A stretch of DNA of 33,666 bases from Ophiostoma sp. CBS 140.51. Its lineage: Eukaryota > Ascomycota > Sordariomycetes > Ophiostomatales > Ophiostomataceae. Shown piece by piece: positions 28,665-33,666 of the stretch. The DNA is taken from positions 1 to 33,666 of the forward strand of contig JANSLP010000341.1 in the NCBI GenBank assembly GCA_029298735.1. The letters run 5' to 3'. The notes beneath the pieces were generated by a model, which searched no databases, was not told the DNA's origin, and worked only from the letters and a program-made list of their open reading frames with translations. Position numbers and translations under genes: made by a program. Numbering within the stretch: the first letter of the stretch is position 1; every line of letters starts with the position of its first letter.

Positions 28665-30798
28665 TGAATTCTCGCGTGGAGTATGGGGATTAAGCCATTG
28701 CAACTGAGGTACTTACAGTCCGTGCAATGATTGTAATCTCATTGATGTGATTTTCCAATACTCTGCATATTTCTTGCATTCTTTTCTTCTCTCTGACTTC
28801 CTTTTACTTGGCGCGTAGTATCGTTACCTTGCTGCTCACGACCCCATCCAACCAGCTGTATCGGCGAGTCCGTTCAATTGCCGTTGTCGGCTTTCGACTA
28901 TGTGCCCTATTCTGCCCAATTCTGCCCTGTGATTTGAGTCTGTCATTTTATTTTGTGGTTTTATTGTGCGTTTCTTTTGACCACCGTACACATCTTGACC
29001 TAAGTAGCAACAAACGCAACGTTTTGCTCACCTTTCCCTCCCAATATTCTGTTCGGTGTCCTCGTTCCTGGCTAGCCCCCGTTTTGCCCGGCCACAGCCT
29101 CACTGCTGCTGCCACACGGACAGCCAATGGCGGCCCAAAGGTATAGTTGCATGGTGAAGAGATAAAATAATGCACAGAACAAAGACAGAAAAGAATAGTA
29201 AAGAAAAAAGACAGCCCGCAAATACGATTCTACGTCTCTCAAACCCTATCCAATCCCGTCTGTCTATGCTCCCCCAATACTTGTGGACTTTGCGTCCCGA
29301 TCTAGCAAAGCACTGCAGCCGTGACCAACCCCCATTCTCGTCGTTCTGTCGTTTTTTTTACGTTGTGTCGACACCTTTCTTTTGTCTGATTTTATTTCAC
29401 CGAATAAGAATGCCTCCGTGACTACTCCATGCGGCATAGCTGTGCCAGAGCGGTCAACCTTTTCTTGTTCAGAGGCTTACGCTGTAAAGGTCAAGCCACA
29501 ACCCATTTGATTTTATTGCTTTTCTCTTCTACAGAGTACGGTTTACTTGTACACTCTGTTCAGCCCTGAAAGCCGTAAAGGCGCAAACGGTGCAAGCCCT
29601 CAAGTGCAGTTCTTTTTAGGGAATAGCAGGCCTGCCATTACGAGCTTTTCTACCCTCAATTCCCCCCGCAGACCCGTCGAGCAGACCAGTCGAAAGACGT
29701 CGTGTTGTATCTCGCGTAGGCTATGGTCTTTGTGTGGTTTATTATTCTGCCAGCCTCTTCTCCAACATTTGATCACCTGGCCCACACAGCCTCTATCACC
29801 GGCCCCTCTTTATGTGATGATCGTATTGTTCTTGAAGTTGTATGTCGTAGTTGTATATCAATCCTCTTACTGACATATTGCAGTGTAGTTTCCTCTCACT
29901 TTGTCAGTCTTTTGTCTATCCGCCACGACGTATTACCCCAACTCGGCCAGACCTGGCCATCCCACACTTCGTAATACACACCCCCTTGTCGATGTTGTCG
30001 TACCCTACCACCACTTTTTGTCCGTTCCTGGCCGGCTGCAAGTCAGATCAGCCCTGTGTACCTGTCGTTCATCCCTGCACGTCTCTCGTAACAATGATGC
30101 CAAGAGGAGAAATTCGTCGAGACTGTCTTGTATCTTTTTCTAGTTTATTCTAGGTTCTGTACCTCTTTTTTGTCTTTCCCCTCCATCTTTATCTTGTCTA
30201 GTGTTGTATCTATTTTCTACTTTGTTTCTTCCCTTTTTTCCTATTCTCCTCCACTTCTCCTCCACCATCTTAGACACACACTCCTCGTGTCGGCCAGGGC
30301 CCATCCCGCATTGCGTTCGTGTTAGTGCCCACCCCTGTCCCTCTCCTCGCGGCTCCAGCTGTAAGTGGAGAGGGAGCTGGGATAAAAAACGACACTGAAG
30401 ATGTAGAAAAGAAAAAGAAAAACAAAGAAAAACAACCGCTCTCCACCGCTGGCACGGAATTTACCACAAAGAAGCACACAGCATGGCGTCAGTAGTGTAG
30501 ACTCACCGGCAAGGACCCTTGCCAGGGACCAGAGACTAGGAGGGAGACCAAAGCTTCTCGTAGCTCGAGCTCGCGTAAAACGACAAGAGAAGCTCTCCAC
30601 CCAGATACGATACGATATGGCATACCATACGCAAAATACAGAACGTGCTACTCCATACACACGGTAGAAAATCAACAGACTAACACCGCGCTTCTTCCAA
30701 CCCTATACTGTGTATTTACAAGTACACTCACCACCAGTACGAGTACATTTGAGTACCACACACCTTCCCCCCCACTGGTCGAGGCGTTTATACCCGCC

Positions 30799-30825
30799 AA
30801 CGGCGTCAACGGCGTCAACGGCCGG
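30799..30825. repeat. 9-bp tandem repeat (AACGGCGTC)
   Basis: Two exact copies of AACGGCGTC followed by a degenerate third (AACGGCCGG). It lies 8 bp after a TTTATAC sequence in otherwise C/T-rich DNA. Confidence 0.6.
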
Positions 30826-31131
30826 CGTGTACGTCGCTTGGCATGTCACGAGCTCTCATTGCCTCCTTTCCTATTTGGTCTTTTCTTTTCTTTTTCTCTC
30901 CCGTCCCACATATGCCTTGCTCACCTTTTATTTGTCCATCTCGGATCCATGCCTCCCTCCTAACATCCCCATCCACTCTTCTCACCAACCTCCACTCCCC
31001 TTGACCCTCCCCGATCTGACTTGCCTTCTTTTTTCTTTTCTTTTCTTCTTGAACCTTCCTGCACACGCCCCTCCCTCCCTTGTCTGCTCACTTCGTATTC
31101 CTTACCGTCTAGCTGGACCTCGCTTTACATG

Positions 31132-31163
31132 CTTGCACGTTTGCATGTTTGCATGTTTGCATG
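31132..31163. repeat. 8-bp tandem repeat (TTTGCATG), four copies
   Basis: CTTGCACG followed by three exact TTTGCATG units. Further TGCATGCGTGCAT sequence occurs shortly downstream (about 31184-31197). Confidence 0.8.
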
Positions 31164-32103
31164 AGTACTTGAGAACATGTCTGTATGCATGCGTGCATTC
31201 AAACATCACAGCCTTTTTCTTTCTTTACTTCATATGCAGGGCCACCGGCCAATATTGACCAACGGCCTTTCTGTCAACCTCTGTCAACCCTCCCTTCACC
31301 ACGCACCCACTCACATCTTTTCCCCCATCTTCCGCACATCGACACCACCCTCTACCCATTCTCACCCCTGGTCTGGTCTTGCAACGTCATTAAGCATTAA
31401 ATAACTGTCAAGCACTGTCATTGCCCTCTCTCTCTTTTCTTCCAAGTTCAAAGCCCCCCATGGCCGGCTGAAAGAGACTTCTCACCCGCCCAATAAAACA
31501 TACCCAAAGAAGAAAATAAATAAAAAAAGAGGAAGCTCGGCCTTATTATTTTGATTCTCCCCCCTTTCTGTTCGCCGTCCTCTTTTGTTCTGCCCATCCT
31601 TCCACTCCACCTTTTCCTCTAACGAATCATGGTCCCCGGATCCATGGGCTCATCGTGAACAAATCTCACAAAGCCAAGCCCGTCCTTGTCTGTCTTCCCT
31701 GTCTTCCGTGTCACTTACTGTCTCTTCCTATCGTTGACGTGCCTTTCCACTTCTTTTTCCTGTTCCTGCATACTGCATACCGGCGTAGTCCGAGGCATTG
31801 GACAGATCAGAGAAGAGGCTTGACATCTCTCTGCATCTCTCTTTTCTGTTACTATTCAATGGTTCGTTCCGTTCCAGCTCAGGCTGCCTCTTCCGTCCAA
31901 CGTCGTTTGTTCCTGTCTTGTTGACATTCTTTCTGACATCTCTCTTCCAGTCCATGTTTTGAATATTGATTTTTGTTGAGAGCTGGACCTCACCTCACGC
32001 TCGTTCCTATACACTATGCACTACACTCTACACACTCGCTTACATACTCCCTACCTCTCCTACCCTTGATATCAGCATCCACATCCCCATCCTTCACTCG
32101 AGA

Positions 32104-32110
32104 TATATAA
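32104..32110 (+). promoter_or_regulatory. TATA box of the bZIP gene
   Basis: TATATAA, followed from about 32140 by A/C-rich leader-like sequence with few purine runs. It lies 209 bp upstream of the bZIP start codon. Confidence 0.5.
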
Positions 32111-32136
32111 CTCTTCCAGATCGCCACTCCCTCGAG

Positions 32137-32621
32137 ATGACAACAACATCCTCCTTCGGCACACAAACACAGTCACAGACTCGACTTCGACTACATCACC
32201 AACTTCGACTTACATATCCACATCACCGCCACCAACCTCGACATCTTTGTGATACTCGCCGTCACGAACTACACTCGTTACCGACACTCTCTTTCAACAA
32301 CACATCCAACTCGACATCATGGCGCCTCAGAACGTGCGTTCACATATCTCTTCCATCCTAGTCTATAACAGTCTCCCGCTAACACCCTTCAGGACGAAGC
32401 CAACCTCGCCCGCATCCGCGACAACCAGCGCCGCTCCCGCGCTCGCCGCAAGGAGTACCAGCAGGAGCTCGAGCAGCGTGTACGTGCTTTCGAAGAGCAA
32501 GGAGTGGAAGCCTCGACAGAAGTCCAGCATGCCGCCCGCCGTGTGGCTGACGAGAACAAGAAACTGCGGTCTCTGCTGCAACAAAACGGCGTCAGCCACG
32601 CCACGATCGAGGCGTACCTAA
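32137..32621 (+). promoter_or_regulatory. Possible long uORF overlapping the bZIP start
   Basis: The only ATG between the TATA box and the bZIP start is at 32137, in another frame. After removal of the 59-bp intron its frame stays open through the bZIP ATG and into exon 2, closing at 32619-32621 (141 codons). If transcripts begin upstream of 32137 it would oppose bZIP translation; the TATA box places the start very near this ATG, so it may often be excluded. The peptide has no known domain. Confidence 0.3.
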
Positions 32622-33352
32622 AGGGTACATCAACAGACAGCAGTGCACACGTGGGTGGGAACGTCAACAGTCTTGAGCACCTAATGGTCCCACGGTTCCC
32701 ACTGCAGTACACATCCCCCCTGATGAGCGGCACATTGTCGGCCACGGGCTCCGTCGGCCCCAGCAGCCCGTCTGGCGGCGATGACACGAGCGCAGCTGCC
32801 GGCGGCTACCTCAGCTACGACAACAGCAACACATCCCCGCCCATGGGCTCGAAAACGGGTAGCTCCAACCGTGGCGGTGGCGGCAGCAGTTCGCACAGCA
32901 AGAGCCATGGCCACAGTCACAGCAGCCACAGTCATGGCCACCGCGACAAGGGCAAGAAGACGTCCTCTTCGACTTCCGGCGCAATGACAACTACCACGAC
33001 TGCCGACTACTCTGGCTACCTTTCTCCCGGCTACAGCCTGTCCACCGCCTTCTACGGCCTCGACGGTACCAGTGCAGAGGACCTGCAGTATGGCAGCGGC
33101 AGCGGTGGCGCTGGAACAGGCGCCGAGCCAATTCTGTTTGACTACAGTGTGTCTCCCCAATATCTGGGCGAGGGCAGCGGTGCAGGCACAGGATCAGTCT
33201 CTGGAGTATCGCAGCCACCTGTCTCGGCACCGTACTACGGAATGATGGGCGGTGGCAGTAGTGGAAACACCGCTGGGTCGTTTGTCCGCAATTGTCCGGC
33301 TTGCATGTCTGGCATGGGCTGCCAGATACACGGTGGCTTTTTCGATGAGTAG
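32319..33352 (+). CDS. Fungal bZIP transcription factor with His/Ser-rich region
   Basis: Two exons, 32319-32333 and 32393-33352, 324 aa. The 59-bp intron has a GTGCGT donor and CTAACAC branch site and leaves a five-codon first exon. The basic region begins directly (NLARIRDNQRRSRARRKEY, residues 9-27) with the bZIP signature N-x7-R at Asn16 and Arg24. The following helix (about 28-70) includes VEASTEVQHAARRVADENKKLR, a block shared by a group of Pezizomycotina bZIPs with N-terminal basic regions; the leucine heptads are irregular. The middle is Ser/Gly/Thr-rich and low in complexity. Residues about 173-195 form a His/Ser-rich stretch with repeated HS/HGH. The C-terminus carries a Cys cluster NCPACMSGMGC (about 304-314). 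It should be a nuclear regulator; target genes are unknown. The N-terminal ATG is chosen because the splice joins it in frame to the basic region. Confidence 0.88.
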
Positions 33353-33666
33353 ACGCGGGGTTGGCAAGCATGCTTGCCAGAGAAAAATCTTGGGTGTGGC
33401 TCTTCTGGGTTATGATTTATCGTGCTTCTGTTTTGTTTGGGTCAGATTTCTTCTGTGGTCATTGTGTGTTTTTCTTGTTTGGTTTTGGCTTTAGATAGAC
33501 TTGTTCAAAGATTTAGGTACTATTTTCTTTTTATAAAAAGGGCGGGATGGATAGAGATGTGCTGGCACATCCCCCTTCTCGGAATTGGGAATCATGGCAT
33601 ACATATTATTTCTGTTAAAGATACACTCACGTATTGGATATACGAAAGCGGATGGATCTCATATAT
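33353..33666. other. 3' flank of the bZIP gene
   Basis: T-rich sequence follows the stop codon, with TTTTTATAAAAAG at 33528-33540 as a small A/T palindrome. No AATAAA is obvious. No further gene is seen before the window ends. Confidence 0.5.

Larger units (their letters stand above)
27991..32103 (+). other. Long C/T-rich non-coding stretch upstream of the bZIP gene
   Basis: The plus strand is strongly pyrimidine-rich over most of this stretch, with many runs of CT and T. Frames such as 30710-31258 (182 codons) are low-complexity translations of this bias and carry no domain. Small tandem repeats occur at 28628-28664, 30799-30825 and 31132-31163. It probably acts as promoter and perhaps leader of the bZIP gene; an independent non-coding transcript is also possible. 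Confidence 0.5.

Noticed and set aside
30710..31258. 182-codon plus-strand frame in the bZIP upstream region
   Set aside because: Composition mirrors the C/T-rich DNA (Leu, Ser, Pro, Phe), including tandem repeats; no domain.

Overview
The window is nuclear DNA of a filamentous ascomycete (Pezizomycotina, most likely a Sordariomycete). Genes are sparse and carry short introns of 49-133 bp (one of 300 bp) with GTAAGT-like donors and CTAAC branch sites just before the acceptor. Codon third positions are G/C-rich, and the proteins are typical of that group. No species assignment is possible from sequence alone. Exon coordinates were derived by hand from splice signals and reading-frame continuity.

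Layout: (1) 733-2550, minus: a four-exon SREBP-like bHLH transcription factor with a glutamine-rich stretch, preceded upstream by more than 2 kb of C/T-rich (sense strand) non-coding DNA. (2) 6358-7838, plus: a Gfo/Idh/MocA oxidoreductase. (3) 8383-8640, plus: an unrecognised small gene whose coding signal changes frame midway. (4) 9015-9935, minus: TFIID/SAGA subunit TAF9. (5) about 10480-11902, minus: a TATA-box-led region that looks transcribed but has no convincing protein. (6) 13500-15879, minus: mitochondrial N-acetylglutamate synthase, with a Gcn4/CPC1-type site upstream and a tiny uORF overlapping the start. (7) 17351-18351, plus: a 3-hydroxyisobutyrate dehydrogenase-like protein. (8) 19107-21707, plus: a cPLA2-type phospholipase with a mitochondrial-looking N-terminus. 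(9) 21876-23372, minus: mitoribosomal protein mL44. (10) 23783-24488, plus: a 94-aa probable complex I accessory subunit whose first coding exon is only the ATG. (11) 24489-32318: almost 8 kb with no recognisable gene, C/T-rich from about 28 kb. (12) 32319-33352, plus: a fungal bZIP factor with a His/Ser-rich stretch.

The genes do not form an operon-like or biosynthetic cluster. Four of the products between 13.5 and 24.5 kb are predicted to act in mitochondria (arginine synthesis, phospholipid hydrolysis, mitoribosome, respiration). The mL44 and complex I genes are divergent over a 410-bp promoter holding three CCAAT boxes. The two DNA-binding regulators at the ends both lie downstream of unusually long pyrimidine-rich non-coding stretches. 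I found no strong evidence for a wholly new biological system. The best leads are the ORF-less TATA-driven unit, the frame-broken small gene, and the start-codon architecture (uORFs and an ATG-only exon) of several genes.
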